The position numbers were made by a program, and so were the translations under genes. Below are positions 39,801 through 54,800 of a stretch of DNA of 64,000 nucleotides, one piece after another. Source of the DNA: Phoronis australis (taxonomy: Eukaryota > Phoronida > Phoronidae); the NCBI GenBank assembly GCA_002633005.1, contig NMRA01000797.1:33255-97254 (forward strand), in the 5' to 3' direction. Below the pieces are notes generated by a model, which did no database searches, was not told the DNA's origin, and saw only the letters and a program-made list of their open reading frames with translations. Every line of letters begins with the position of its first letter. Positions within the stretch are counted from its first letter, which is position 1.

Positions 39801-42800
39801 AACCGACAATTTATCCCAGAACATGCCAGGCATTGATATCTGGGCGTCCAAATTGTTTAAAAAAGGCATTTAATTACAAAATCTTGAAATGTACCTCGTC
39901 ACACATCCAGGAAATTTTTCTGATTACAATTACAAAATCCATAATTATTCAAACAATAGAAAAAGAATTACACAGTATAAGATTGCCAATATTAACAACA
40001 ATACTATTAGTACAGTTGATAATTGAAAGAACAAGGAATACAATGATTATGAAATCTCATATAATTAATGACTTTCAGATCCAAAAAAGATGTAATTATG
40101 ATTCAGACAGAGTGGAGGTCACTAACACATTTTTGGGGTCTGAAAAGCAACATCTTGATTGTGCTAGTAAGTAACAATTGTTTTATAAGATTATATTTGC
40201 TAAGTATGTAACTCCTGGAAGGAAGATATGTTTCGGCTTTTGAATGTGTATCAGTCATTTGTGTGGACAGTCAGCTACAATTTTTATCCAAAATGCAATG
40301 GACAAACCAACAACCAATCATATTTTGGGAAAGATATCATGTTTTGCTCTCTTACAATAGTCATTCTTATTACAGAACAATTGACATACGTTATTTGGGT
40401 CAAATATCAAATGTGATAAGGTCAGTCACGTGACAGAACAATGACTAATTCCCATGTTGAGACTACATTGCAGATCAGATTATGGTTTTGACTCTTCGAA
40501 TTTGAAATATCCTTCATGTTATACAGGGCATTGAATTAAGCTAAATATCGACTGAAAGTAGACAGGTTGTAGAGTTTGACTTAGTACCGAACCACAATAG
40601 ATTGGGTTACATGACCATGTATTTTTAGTAAATTTAAAAAGGTAAAGTACTCTGATAGCTAAACCAATGGTATCAATAACACTTTAATTTGTTTACTAAC
40701 AATCTTCAAAAGGGAATCCAAAAAACTCCAAAACTTTTCTAAATTTTTATTTCATTTTTGTTTTAATTTTGATTTTTTCATGAAAATCAAAAAAAAATCA
40801 GCAGTGATAATGGGAAAGTCAATTCAGCAATAATTCTGGACATGTAAACCACCAGATAAGTGCACTGTGTTATTCATTCAATACAATTATGCACAAACTG
40901 GAGAAATGGGTCTAGAACCTGCCAATACTATCTGTCACAATGGGTCACTTAAGTGAACTCAAGAGTCTGCTTGAGTGTTACCTAATGACAGGACATGCTG
41001 TGCACACAGTAAAACTTACCTCAAATCAGATAAGCAATGTTCATTAACCATAAAACACAATCGTGATACATTGGTGGGAAAACAATGCTCTCAATAAGAA
41101 GTCCACATTTCATTTGATACAAATGATGAAATCTCAAAAATGCTATAATTACAGTTTTTTAAAATTATCGTTTTGTTTTTATCTTATACAACTTCTGAGT
41201 TTTTTATGAAAACCACCAGTTCTATTGATTTTAATTTTGGTTGTTACACGATATCTACCATAAGAAAAAACTTAAGGTGTACTCTAACATTTAGTTCCGG
41301 ATTCTAAGAATGAATGAGGGTAAACAATACAGCATCATACCTGAGTAAACTAATCACTAAGTACTCTTGGGAATTTCCAGTCACATCTAGTTAAACACAA
41401 GAAATATTGCCCTATAAGGCAAAACAACAATTAATGTGAGCATTTCAGTCAAATCCGGTTATTAACTAAAAAAAAACAACTGGAAAAGTTGTTCGCCCTG
41501 TTTAAAGCAAAATGTCAATTACTGTGAGCATTGTCAAGAGATTGCACATCAACCTCGAAACAATCTCATAAAAACTTATATGATCATTTCTAAAAAAGAA
41601 TACATTTATAAACGAGTCAAACACAGTGACTATTTATAAGAAATTAAAGCTACTATGAACTTGAATTTTGTCGAAACAATTTTTGAAGTTCCTGGCATGT
41701 AACTCTACTCTTGAGAGATTACTGTAGGTTATTAAACTGGAATCAAAATTGCGTACAGAAAAGATTCCTGTACTTTGGAAGACTTGACATTTCCCTAATA
41801 CTCAAAATCAAGCTCAATGGCTTGGTTTGACCAAAAACCAATCAAAGTCGAAACCTGCTTTATAACAGTATGCGGACTAAAAACACCAATGAAACATTTA
41901 TTTCTTTTTGACTACAGTCGCCTTGTGTAGGTCACCAAGTAAAAAGTCTTGCAAGAGTTTGTTAGGGTCTGACAGAATTCAGTTGAAATCTTTCAGCACA
42001 AACCCAGAAATTGCTTTCGCATTATATACAGGCTCTCTGATTCACTCCCTGGCATCCATTCATTACTTGAAGACCAAGACCAAAGGAGGAGACACCTTTG
42101 TGCAATGCTCAATTGTCTGCCAGTAAAGCCAGGATTTGAGCCCAGGTGTCTCACATGGGAGTCCCGAGCTCAAGCCACTGAACCACACTGTCTCCACAAT
42201 GGAAGTCTTACTGGACTTTCTTTTGAAAACTACAGTTAGGCTCCTATCAGAGGAAGACCAATGAACCAGATGACCACAACAAAGTTCATTGCCATGGGTC
42301 TTGTCCATAAAAACTAGGTTCAATGCCCCAGAAAAATAAACAAGTCAAATGAATTTCATGATTAGCGCAATGGATTCTCTGGAATTATCCAATTCCCAGT
42401 ACCATCAGTTAGACTTCAGATACAGATGGAGCAGGTTATATTTCTTCAACAATTCCCATTGGAGTTTTACATCAGGACGACAGCAAAATAACAAGATCAA
42501 TGCAGTAGCATAACATGGCATTGCATGTTTGAAGATATGTTCTTCAAAGAGATTAGCATTCATTAAATCCAAATTTGAATAAAAAATTTAATTAAAGAGA
42601 TTCACTTCCGCGGCTAAACACAGTATTTAATTAACTTCAACCGTGAACGTTCAAAGACGAAGAAGACAAAATTACCCGGCAAATTGCTATTCAAATGATG
42701 AAAAATAACAGTATTAAATACATTGCTTCGCAGCTGGGTTTGACAATGGCATGAGGACTGCAGTCTGTAGCACACCCTTGAGAAAGAGCGCGTCGCTCGA

Positions 42801-45800
42801 TACGTGTGGATATTTTAGTATATTTTAGTACGGATGCTAGTCATTTAGTTTTACTAGTTTTACTATTTTATATGTTTATTCGTCGGTAACTGCAACATCT
42901 ATTTGATATCAATATAAATCTTTTAATATTGAAAACAAGCAAGAGAAGTTCTTACTGCTTTATGGTAAAATATCACTACTTTTGGACAAAAATAGTTGTC
43001 AAAATGCCGATGTCGGAGCTGGGATGAGATTTTTGTGAATAACAAGTTAATACATCATCCCTGCGTAACAACAAATAAACTTTCACGTATCACTGTCTAG
43101 TCTTTTCTTGTGATATTGTGGGTTATAACCTGAACCTACTATACAGAACATGCAGGCATCCTGGAACGTCTTGTTATTAGTGTTGGTCAAATTACAAAAT
43201 ACTCCCAGGAATATGAAGCGTAATCTTTTTTTAAATTCACGATGTTCACGCATTTTAGGACCCACTTCATCACTGTCTTGTAAGTTGAAGCCAGTCGCTG
43301 TGCAGCAGTGCACTCATCCACACGCCATGTTGAAATCAGATGAGTTTCTATTATCGTGCAACCACAATACACAAGCTCCACCCATAATGTCACATGATCA
43401 GAATCAGTTGTGAACAAACTCCACGCGCGTGTATTTGACTAAGCGTTGTGTTTTGCTGAATAATCTCTGTGAAAATACCATTTAGTTTTAAATATTCCAA
43501 CGAAGGCAGGCGGTGACATTAAAATGTTCCATTGATGCACGATGGCTATCAAAACTGAACGTCTATGATTTTCAAGAAAAAAAAATCAACATTGCATGTA
43601 CTAAACAGGAAATTACAAGTATAATTCAGAAAATTGCAAGAGTCTTTGAGATTTCAGCGAGTAAAATCTATAGTTTTGTAGAAATTTGGCAAAAAACACG
43701 GACTTGCCGATAAGATCCAACATGACCTTAAGCAATGAACCAATTTTTTGGGGTTCAACAAGTGTTAATGATACAGTGTAAGGTTGACACTCCTTCAAGT
43801 GGGTGCAGGTGGTCTCCTGCAGAACACCACCAGTGTTTCTGTTCATAATATTAATGATAATAAATTTTGTTTATGGAGGATAAGATACAATAGATTTAAA
43901 AAAACATGCTTCAGCCAAAGGCTAGCATAGACCCAATTCACGTGGCAGACATTAAAATCCAAAGCGAGGCTCACTGCGATAAACAAAGCCGAAGTTGACA
44001 TTGCGTGAGTTAAATGGCCGGTTTTTTGAGGCCAACCTGGATATTAAATCTTAAAAATGTGTCAATACTTAACCACAGAGACGTAAAGAAATACATTAGA
44101 GAACAAGTCAATGCACCAAAGAATTGTCTGGCAAAAGGGTATAAGCTTTTTTCGGAAAACTAGGTTCAAAACATGAAAAGTAAATATGACCAAATTGCGG
44201 CGATCGACGTGTTACGACTAGGTATTATGCTGAATGCAGGGTTACGTTTCTTCTAGACTTGTAAATTGTTGATAAAAATGCTAATTTCTACACGAACCAG
44301 TTCGTCTGCTCTAATTGTTGACGAGTTCATGAAATATTCGACAGCATTTTGCTGTCATGTGCATCTGGTTTAATTTGTTAATCAAGAATATTAACATCAA
44401 GCATCAGATAGCCTAGCTAGGTGAGGTAGGGACTACCGGAACTAACAAACGATTTGTCATTGATCTGAAAGAATAATTGATGTTATTAAACATATTTCTA
44501 TTAAAATAAAAACCTGGCTCGTAATTGAAAAAAAAATTCTTTGACCATCAATTCTGCTTTCTTGGCTTTAATAATTCTTACGTCTATTGCATGTGTTATG
44601 ATTCAAATATCAATCTATACCAAGTTGAATTTTAAAATTAAAACACGTACCTAATTCGTTCGTCTAAAGCATAACCTCGTTTTAGAGCTCAATTTCAGTT
44701 AACTGGACAGAGCAAGCATAGTTATCATGTTTCTTCAGGGGCATCGTTCGTTCATCACGGTGAGGGGAAAGATGCCTGTGCCTTCAAGAGGGGGATTTTT
44801 TTGCCGAGTGACGGGAAAAATCTAGCTCCCGATCACCATTAATAAGACCCCCGCCCTGTTGCAAGCTCTCATAAGCTATGTCTCAAATAGCATTTTGTGC
44901 TCTTTCCGTCAAATTGTCACCTGTGTGATTCACTCCACACGATTTGAACTTCGAAGAGAAATTTCCAATCACTTTTTTAGGCCTCGTGGGGGAATTTCGC
45001 ATGATTTTTAAATATTTTAAGAGGGGAATAGAGCCGATATTCGGCCCCAAAATCGAGGGATTGAGGGCCCTGTCCTTTTGGAAAGAAAAATGTATCATGA
45101 AAACACACTGAGCCTGGCTGGCAGAAAATACTCCAGTCGTCATTTATTCGGCAACGAGAAGTTATTAAATATGATCTAACTTTTCAAAAACATTTATAAA
45201 CTTTACACGGACATATTTTCTTTCGTCGCTTCCACGTCTCAGCGTCCTTAGTCGGAGATTGTAAAGCAGACAGTTGAATGTCCGCATTTTTTCTATAGCC
45301 GTTCGAGCAACGCAGAATACAGCTATCGTAGCGAGCCTCGTTTTGGAACTCGCCTCCAGTCGGCGTGAATAGGGTCTATACAGCACGGTCCTGTTTACCC
45401 GTAAATACTGACACTTTATCAGCATTTTTTTCAGTCACATCGGTTTATCTATCCACTGGGCCCTAATATTGGGAGGGGGCAACGTAGTTGATACTTGAGC
45501 ATTTCAACAAAGTATACCGATTGGAAACAGGCTAACTACAGGGCCTGCCAAAGTTACAGTTTGAACCAGACATTAGTATTAATTTTATTTCTCTTAAAAT
45601 AATCTATTCAATGGTCGACATGAGGACAACTGAAAATTTCTAGCTCAATTTTGCAATTTAATGTTAAAAATGTACAACACGAGCACTTTTTACTGACAGG
45701 GAACTGCAAACTTCTTGCAGTAATGAAATCAACCAGATCTCAGTTATTCACAAATGAGTGTCCACTGTTTTGGCCTTGCATTACAAAATTTCGGGTTAAA

Positions 45801-48800
45801 AGAAGTTACAGTTGTTCACAATTTACATCAAGCGTTGCATGGTCTCTCCACGACTTCTGTGAAATAACACAAGCAAAAATGCAATAAGCCACCACTCTAC
45901 GCTGTATTTACTAGAGTTCATGAAATTTCAGGAAAAACCCAGGAGAATTTGTCAATTGAACAGGACGGAATTTTCGAGGGTGACATCAGTGCTACCCTTC
46001 TTTTAACTTCTACAACTAAAAGTAAGATGTTAAAATAAAATCGTTTGATTTCCCCTTTTACTACTACCAATCTTATTTGTCTGAATGTTTATTTCCCTTA
46101 GTATGTTGTGTTGTGTTACACTGTATATTATTTTGGTGAGCGTCACTATAATATAATCAATCAATCAAAAAGCAGACCCATTGCACACAACACTAAAGAG
46201 AACCCTCCTATTGCTCATCAGGGGCCGATTTAACAAATGTCACATGCACTGTTGTAGTCAAGACAGTTGTAGGATATTACAATGCTGACATTTTTATACA
46301 TTGAAACTGACACAAACATGACTATAGTTGATATCGATTTCACACTGAACACCCACATTCACAAATCACTTTATCGCACAACTTGTCAGTAAAAAACCCA
46401 TGAGACACGTGACTAACACACGGCCTTCAATAAAACAGGGCCCAAGTCTTTTACAGTCGAATTTTCCAATTTGGTCACTAGTAGTTTCATTCTGGAATTA
46501 AATGACGAGGACCATACAGTTCTGTGAAGTTTTGACTAAGGTTTTCCAGTCTCTCATAGCGAATAAAGTAAAAGCACAAACTGCAGCTGTGATAGTTATT
46601 CAGGAACTAAAACAGTAAAAATCTCACCAATTTTAGAAAAAAAAATTCTTCCTTGACAAAGTCTTCCGAAATTGTCACGGTTCTTGTCCACACTTTCTCA
46701 CAAAATGACCGAGTATTTATTTAGAGCAATATATTTTTATCAAAAAATACAAAGATGAAATTTCACTTGCATGAACAAAAAAGGAAATAAATATATGCTA
46801 TATAAATTAAATGACATGATCACACAGATTGTCCCATTAGTTTCATACATCAAGTTTTTTGCAAGACGAACAAAATTAAGATCTTGTAAAAGCATGTGAT
46901 TCAAAAGAGAGTGTTTCACGGCAATGCTCCAAAGACTGTCTGGCAAAACGGCACCCACTGAAGTGATTGGTCAGCGAAGACAGTGTGTTGAATCGTAGCA
47001 TTGAATTCTTTATTTCTGTTCCGTTAATGACGATTTTTCCCCTCAAGAGTAAGCTATTATGTTATGGCCAACAACTTAGCTCAGGGCTGAATTAGATATC
47101 AGTGATGAAATCATTTTCGAAGATCAAACTCGCACTTAAGTACCCCTGAGTTAAGTGTGTAGGAATATCTTATTTTAATTACCTTATGTTCAAACAGGAT
47201 GCAAATGGGGTCACTAGAAATAGATGTTCTAAGAAAGAAAATGCGAGAATTTCAGCATCCTTCGCAAGTGTTGATGTCTTGCTGGAGGTTACACACTGTC
47301 AGTTGGGTTTGGATGAGCTAATTTCACAGGCAACAACTGTTCTCCATGACCACATTGAACAACTGTTCTCCGAACTTATTAGCTGAATCGCAAAACTGGT
47401 TACAACACAAGGGCTATAACAATCTAAGTTCACGGACTTACAGCTTTGACTTTCGACCTATAACCTCCGCCCTTCTGATGCCGTTCCCAATCTTCAAGCT
47501 TCTGCTGACGCTTTTCTTCTTCTTTCTATAAATTTCAAAGGTAATGATAACAACAAAAGTGATCACAAGAAAGAAAAAGCATAACACTTGTCAGAAACAT
47601 ACTGTTCGAGCAGTTCAGGTCCTTCCCCATCCTGTTTGAACACGAAATCACGAAGTTTAAAAAAAAACAGTGCAGGTGGTCTGATGTCATTTGCAGTGCA
47701 TCAGACGTGCGCAGGCCTCATGGTTGGGCCCATGAAGCTTACTAATTACATCAATTCTTCACTATTTCACAAGAAAACATAGTAAAACTGGTATTTCAAA
47801 ACGCTGGCAGCTGTAAGTTCTTAAAATAAACCAGAGAGACTATGACAGATCTCATTCTCTAACTAACTATGACAAACTTTTTGACAGAATTTTTCGCAGT
47901 TTAATACCATTTTTGTTACGGTAAAATTAGACTTTGTTAAAGTTTGTCAGAGCCTAATGTGAATTGTGTGTAGCCCGATAGTTGTTAATGTACTTGCACA
48001 GTAGCTCTCATAAATTCCACAAAGCATGTTCAGCAGTACCAGTCGAGATATTGTTCAGATTCAGAATCTAGCCAAAAGGAAACATAATTTAGCTGAGGTT
48101 TTGCACGTGAAAACTGTCTTGAATTTCAACATACCGTAGTATAGTTTATTTTCAAAACGTGCCTTCTTAAATAAAATGGAATCTCTGAAATTTTGTTTTA
48201 TGATATCCTGCACAGGTACAGTAATATTTTTTTACTCAAAATTGCTCTTTATGTTCTTTGAAGACCCACCACGCTACCGTATAATGGAGTAGATGGATTG
48301 CCTACTCTATGTATCCTCAATGCATGAGATATTTGATTAGCACTGTCCTTATTCATTAGCAACATATTCCCGATGATAGTTGATTTTACTTTGGATATAG
48401 TACCTCAGCCTGCTGATTTATTGTTATTTGTATGGTCAGTTGTGCTTGAATTTTGCAGTAGCACTTGTTGAAAAAGTGCAGTCAAAAATACCCACGACAC
48501 AAAAATTCTACTAAAGGAATATATGTTTTCTTACACAGTTAGGTAGGAAAATACACGGCAATACCAGAACTTCCCATCAAATCACAATTAAAACACGAGA
48601 CTGAGAAATGCACAACAGTTAAATAAGAAATTATTGGACTTGCGTACCTCACCTCATGATCCATAAAGCTATGACATTTTTGAGGCCAATTTTCAAAGAA
48701 GTAAGTGGCCAAGAGATGTTTTTTATTTTGCAGGCAACTTCATTATTACATTGGCAAGAATTTTTTAAGAAAGCCAAATAAATTTTGACAGGTTGCAATC

Positions 48801-51800
48801 ATTAAAAGTGTTCTTAAATTGTTATTTGTTGGTGGACTACAAGACTAGCTGAGTGCGATGCAATACATTCAAAAATCATGGCATCGTATGTTAAGGCAGG
48901 TGTTCCCCAGGTAGAGTTTGAAGATTTCAGGTGATAAAACACGATTAATGGTCAATGAAATTTTTTGGATTGAAATGTATACCCCAACAGCTCCTGTACA
49001 TTATCCAAATCTCACATCTGACATTACAAACTCAAATCCTGAATCAAAATCATTTTGAATTAGAACTGAATGATGGCCAGCTTAAAAGATAATGCATCAA
49101 CCGCAATTTGCGACCAATGTGCGATCAACCAAAATTTATTTAAAAACGCACATAAAAAATTATAAAAAATCGCCATTCATTTAGGATTTGGAACAGTTTA
49201 TCTTTCTCTCGCCTGCCAATGTTATTAAACTGTAGTTATCTCCCATTAAATTGGGTGCAGAGTAGAAAAGTACCTATCAGCATGTTTAGCAATGTCACTG
49301 GGTCAACCCCTAAAAGGGGAGCATGGAAATGAAAGAATTAATAGAAAGAATTAAAATTCAACATCAAATTATTGCACTGATTTAAGGCCATGGTCATGTA
49401 ACCGTTTTTAGTAAAGTTTAGAAAAAAGAAACTAAGGTACATGCCAGAAAATCAATGGCATCAATAACACCATTAAACTATATTTGATATAAAATGTACA
49501 ACAATTAGGTGAGATTTCCAAAATGCTGGTATAGTTTTCAAAAATATTTGTTGTTTTATGCAACTTAAGTGTTGTATATAAAAAATTCACAAGTCCTATT
49601 TTTCCATAGTCCCTCAAGCAAAAGGCAAACATTTTAAACGCAATTCCTAACGGAATTTTAGAGACTAGTGTATAGAGCACACTCATATCTGAAATTTTGA
49701 TATCAATCAAATCAGCAGTTTTGAGATATGATGTTCCAAGGTTGGTCAAATGTGGACATTTTTCTAGGGTCCTGCATTTTACTTCCAGCAAAAAACAAGT
49801 TCTTTTTCAAGGGCAACGAAGAAACATTAATATGTACCCACATTCAATTTGGTGTATAGCAGATGATATGCTGTCTGGGATACTAATTACTTTGACAAGC
49901 TGAAAGTGTTTCCCGAAAACTGAAATTTGCACATAAAGCCAGCAAAAACTGCCACTACCAAATTTTCAATGTACATTTGAATAGTGATAAAATGATGACC
50001 ATACATTAAAAATAGCAATGAAAGATACAAAATACCATAAGACTATGACCACTTCAAGCACTAAAAATTAGATCATCTTGTAAATGAAAATAAGACATTA
50101 TTATTACAGACGGATCTTAATACATTTACTATGAAATCTAACTTTTGTCTCTGAGTCCTTGACAAAAATCGTGTAAAATGGTTCTTGCAATACCCGAAAG
50201 GGATCAAACGGCGCCCAAATTAATTGGTCTTTTTTCCACTTTTCCGAGTGAACCAAATACTCAAACTTGATGATGAACGACCACATCAAATTCATCAAAT
50301 ACTCGAACGCTATTCATGGGAAAGAAAAAAACCTTCTGATGATAGGTTACTAAGAAACAAATCCCTTGGAGAGATATTTTTCAGTGTTAATCACAATGTC
50401 TTTGAACCTCTTTAAGAAGCAGCATCCGGAAACAGAACAGTAAAAGGCAATTCTCTGTCTGCATTCAATCTCAGTGAATAAACACAATGAACAATTTGTT
50501 ATATACCAAATATAAACACTTGCTAAATGGATTACTCATAATCTTAAATCATGAATGGAAATTCCACTGTTTCTTTAAACTGATCAAAGATGATAACTGA
50601 ACAGTTTGCATTTGGTATTTTGCATCAGTTAAAATTTCCTACAAATTGCGATTGTGTTTGTTGTACAGTCCTATACCAACAAGGAAAAGAATTTCTAATG
50701 TAGAATGACAGTCAACGAGTATGAATGATTTTGCTAATTTAATCAATCCATGCTGTTGCAGGGCGATTACTATTTTGAATGTAAAATAAATGCCGCAGCT
50801 GAAAAGCACCCAGCTGGCTGTTGACAATGAGGCTTCATTTTATATGGGTGATCAGTCAAACTCAATTAAGAACAGTCAACTCATAATGAGGCTGTGAGAC
50901 TAACTGATACAAAACTGCCAGTGTTAATTTAATCTGTGAAGACGCCAAGACGCAAGAAAAAATGCCAATCAAGTGCAAAGAAAGTTAGTCTATGGCCTGT
51001 CTTGCCAACATTGATTCAGATAGCCATGCGGGCATCATCGATTGTCCATAAGTTTGCAGCACTAAACTTCAAAGCAAAATTAACATTTGTCATACTACCT
51101 GGCATGCTGTTTTAGCCTGCAATCAACAGATGGCGCAACTAAACAATATGTTAACATTATAACTAACTGCCACTGAGTAGGTATTCCAGAGGCAGGTTTT
51201 CATCGGTCTGGTGCCAATCTTTCTTTCGTTAGTTGGCAGGCTCAGTCTTTTGTCCGATGTCAGGAGGCAAACATCAATTATCTACCATTTTGAATGAATA
51301 CATCCATTCACTCAAAACTGTTGTCAACAAAAAAACATTGCAGCATTTTGGCCAATATCTATTGCCTTCTTATGCAAAAGAAAGATCCTATAAAGGACTA
51401 ACTTTTCATGACACAATAGGAGCTTGGATCAACTTTCATGATATCAAAAGCACACAACAACACAGGTTTTCCAAGTTGATGTAGAGAAGAATTGTCCAAC
51501 TACAAGATACTACTGACTGTAAAAGAGTATCCAAGTTGCACTTCTTCGAAAACTTTGGCAGAAAAGAATTGTTGCTCTTGAAAAAAAAAACCTATCATAA
51601 AAGCATGTTTCGTTAAAATAGGTGAAGTGTGACTTGTAAAGCATGAGGTCTCTTTTAAAATGTTTTAATTTAAAAGGAAATAACAACTTAGTTGTGTCAA
51701 CTTATTGGGAATATTCAAATGCGGCACCAGATGGAGACACGTAACAGGTGAGCCAATCTTTCAAGAACTTCACACTGTTCATTGTCCCATATGTGGACTC

Positions 51801-54800
51801 GGTGTGTCATCAATAGCAGTACAGGGTGGTGACACTGATTGAAATACTGGTGAACAATGACTGACCAACAAAAGATTATTACCGTTCAATCATTTTAGGG
51901 TCCTTACTCACCAAAGAGGAGAAGTGCTTGCTGAGAGGGGAAAATCTCTCCACCCAAGTGGCCACCACACACTGCTTAGAACAGACCACGTAGGGAGGAC
52001 CGGGCATATGTTTTGTTTTAATTTGACTATCCTAAATCATAGTAGGTAATGTCACACTGCAGACCTAAGGCTCCCACAAATGACTTTTTTACTCAATGCC
52101 ACTTGTATGTCATACCCCGTGCACTTGAGGTAATCCAATACACATTCTGTTTTGCATATGAAGGCAGTGAATAATGGAAAAGCATGACTTTGAAATGAGG
52201 ATTTAAGCAGTAATATACGGTAACCTTAGGAACCAAGAATCTATGCCAGTTAACGGTGATTCTTACCTTGACGGGAATTTCTTAGTCATAGGAGGGGAAT
52301 TTTTGGGGGTGATTAGCACGCAATTATTAAATATTTTTAAGCGGAACAAGGCCAATATTCTGATCCAACATGTTGTAAACAATTTCTTTCTATGAGATAA
52401 GGACTACATCTGGAAGGTCATGAAAAACATTCGGGTGTGAGATAGTCAGCCTAGTAACAGCTTGTATCCACACCCGGTTCCCATTTGTCAGCTGATCATC
52501 GAAGGAGTGACTATATATTCACTGGGACATGAAGTGCTGGGAAAAGCTGGATTTGCCAAACAGATTTTTACATGCAAGTGAAACATTGAATAATAAAGGT
52601 TAAAAGCCCACACCCCTTCATGAGACTCATATGAGAACACCAAGCAAAACTGATCATTGCATAAGTGCAGGAAAGCCTTAATCAAAACCTGCCAATAGAT
52701 GGCGCCAGACTACTAGTACCTGGAATCCACAGAACTACATGTAGAACATGAGCAACGTTAAGGGTTAATTGGCGGTCACCATGCATAGCAGATACAACAA
52801 ATAATCCTTATTTGAAGCATTTCTAGGACTGAGCTTTACTAGTTCACTAAGCTCTTAAGGCTGCAAAGCAAATCGTCCAAAAATTGGAACAAAACCTTTC
52901 ATTTAAACCTTTTCACTGCCATGATTGCCATTCAGCAATTCACTGCCAAACATGCCAACAGTTAATCGTCAACTGAGTGGGAGATAACATAGTTTAATCA
53001 AGTACCAACAGGTGACAGGAACATAGTTATACAAAATCCCAAACGGAAAAGTTAGGTTTTTAAAATTTTCGTCTTTCTTGTAAAAAATTTGGATGGCCAC
53101 TTATCGTTTGAATTGCGACTGACGCAATAGTCTCTAAACTGTCCAAAATCAAAGGTTAAATTTACTCGAACAATTCGGACTCGCTATCTGAGTTTGAAAT
53201 GCCAGACATGGGAGAGATGTGTACTAGGTCCAGGGTCAGGTATGAATTCCCATCAACAGCTTTCGTTGATCACTCTCAGTTGTCTTAGCACAGACCTACT
53301 CTACAAGGTAATGTGCATCTCAATCTGAAAGTTTCATAACAATCAACCATAAAATAATAGACACGTTTTCAGTGATTGCTCCTTATGTCATATGTGTCCC
53401 AAAAATTCATTTGACACTGGGGAAAGCAGGCAGGGGTGAATTTGAAAAAAATTCTCAGATGAATTTCACAAACATGGACCAAGAAGTTAAATGTCATAAA
53501 TTAATACAGTTACACCAAAAACATGGTAGATAGTGAGGCACGCACACAGAAAACTGAAATTGTCACTAGGAGGGGGGGGGTGCACACCAATGGGATTCAC
53601 CAAACAATCAACAGCATTTACTTCTCCTCATATGGAATGTTCCCGTTACCTTTCACAAAGATTATTCAAGAAGTCAGGCAAATAGCGAGATGGACATCAA
53701 ATACAACTTTTGCTGGTCTAATGAACACGGGAAATGTACTGTTTAATTTCCTGCTTTCCCAAATACCGCTTTTCCGCGTTCTGAAAACGCGTACAGACTT
53801 GAGGACCCCTTCCCTATTTTACAACTTATAATGAATTGCAACCTCCGCTCACGAGGGGAGATCGGACATTTTTCCGTTTAGATAGAAAGCGAATAACGGT
53901 AAAATAACCATTCGCTGCCAGTCTATACCGACCTTGTTCTGTTCTTCTTTAGCCAAAGTGACATATACATCATTCTCTTGTTGTAGCTTCAGCCTAGCTG
54001 CTTGCATAGCTTCTTGGCGTCTTTGCACAGTGTCCGCATCTGTTATTATATCAGATGAACAGCAATTAGACAAAATGCTTCACAACCCTACTAGTAAACA
54101 AATTAAAGCAATTACAGGGATTCCCTTCATGTAAACTTCTGGGCGGCCCGCCAAGCTCCTTTTTGGCCCCACCAATCGTAAAGCATACTCATATTGACCG
54201 CCACACACCTAATCGTGATGGGTAAACTTCATCGCCATGCAAAAATCGCTAGTAAAAATGATCGCTAGTAAAAATGAGCACTAGTAAAACGATCTCTATT
54301 AAAATGATCGCTAGTAAAAAGAATCGCAAGTAAAAATGATCACTAGTAAAAATGATCGCTAGTAAAAATGATCACTAGTAATAATGAACAAGCACAAGCC
54401 ACACGGCACCTTTCGCCGTTTGTGGATCGAATGGGAAAAATAATAATTTCACAATGGGCTCTTGAATTGTGCACCTTGTTAAACACAATCATTCAATCCC
54501 CTTCATACCTCGTCTCTGCCTGGTTATACGACAATGCACAATCATAAACTTAATACAGCAGGGGACCAGGCAACGACCTTGATATGAATAAAATGGTAAA
54601 GAACCAGGGTTCGCTAATGAAGTACGAAACAGTAAGCTTTCTGCTTCATTCACTTTCTGAGTTTACAAAAGATATTGTACAGCAATGTGAATTATACTGC
54701 AGGACGTGACATCCAATTGTTTAATTAACCATAGCCCTGCGCCAAAATGATGATATTGAATGGAAACCAGTCTCAGTTTCGTCTGCATGGACTGGGTTGT

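Noticed and set aside
43083-43160. GSGYNPQYHKK segment behind a TATAG acceptor, resembling the SELENOS GYNPL region
   Set aside because: It lacks the SCSWRP and Gly-Gly-Sec-Gly ending; the exon at 749-837 fits fully and has the SECIS.
47588-47670. Minus frame DGEGPELLEQY between exons 3 and 4
   Set aside because: Exons 3 and 4 already join in phase 0 and reproduce the vertebrate residue count, so no exon is needed here.
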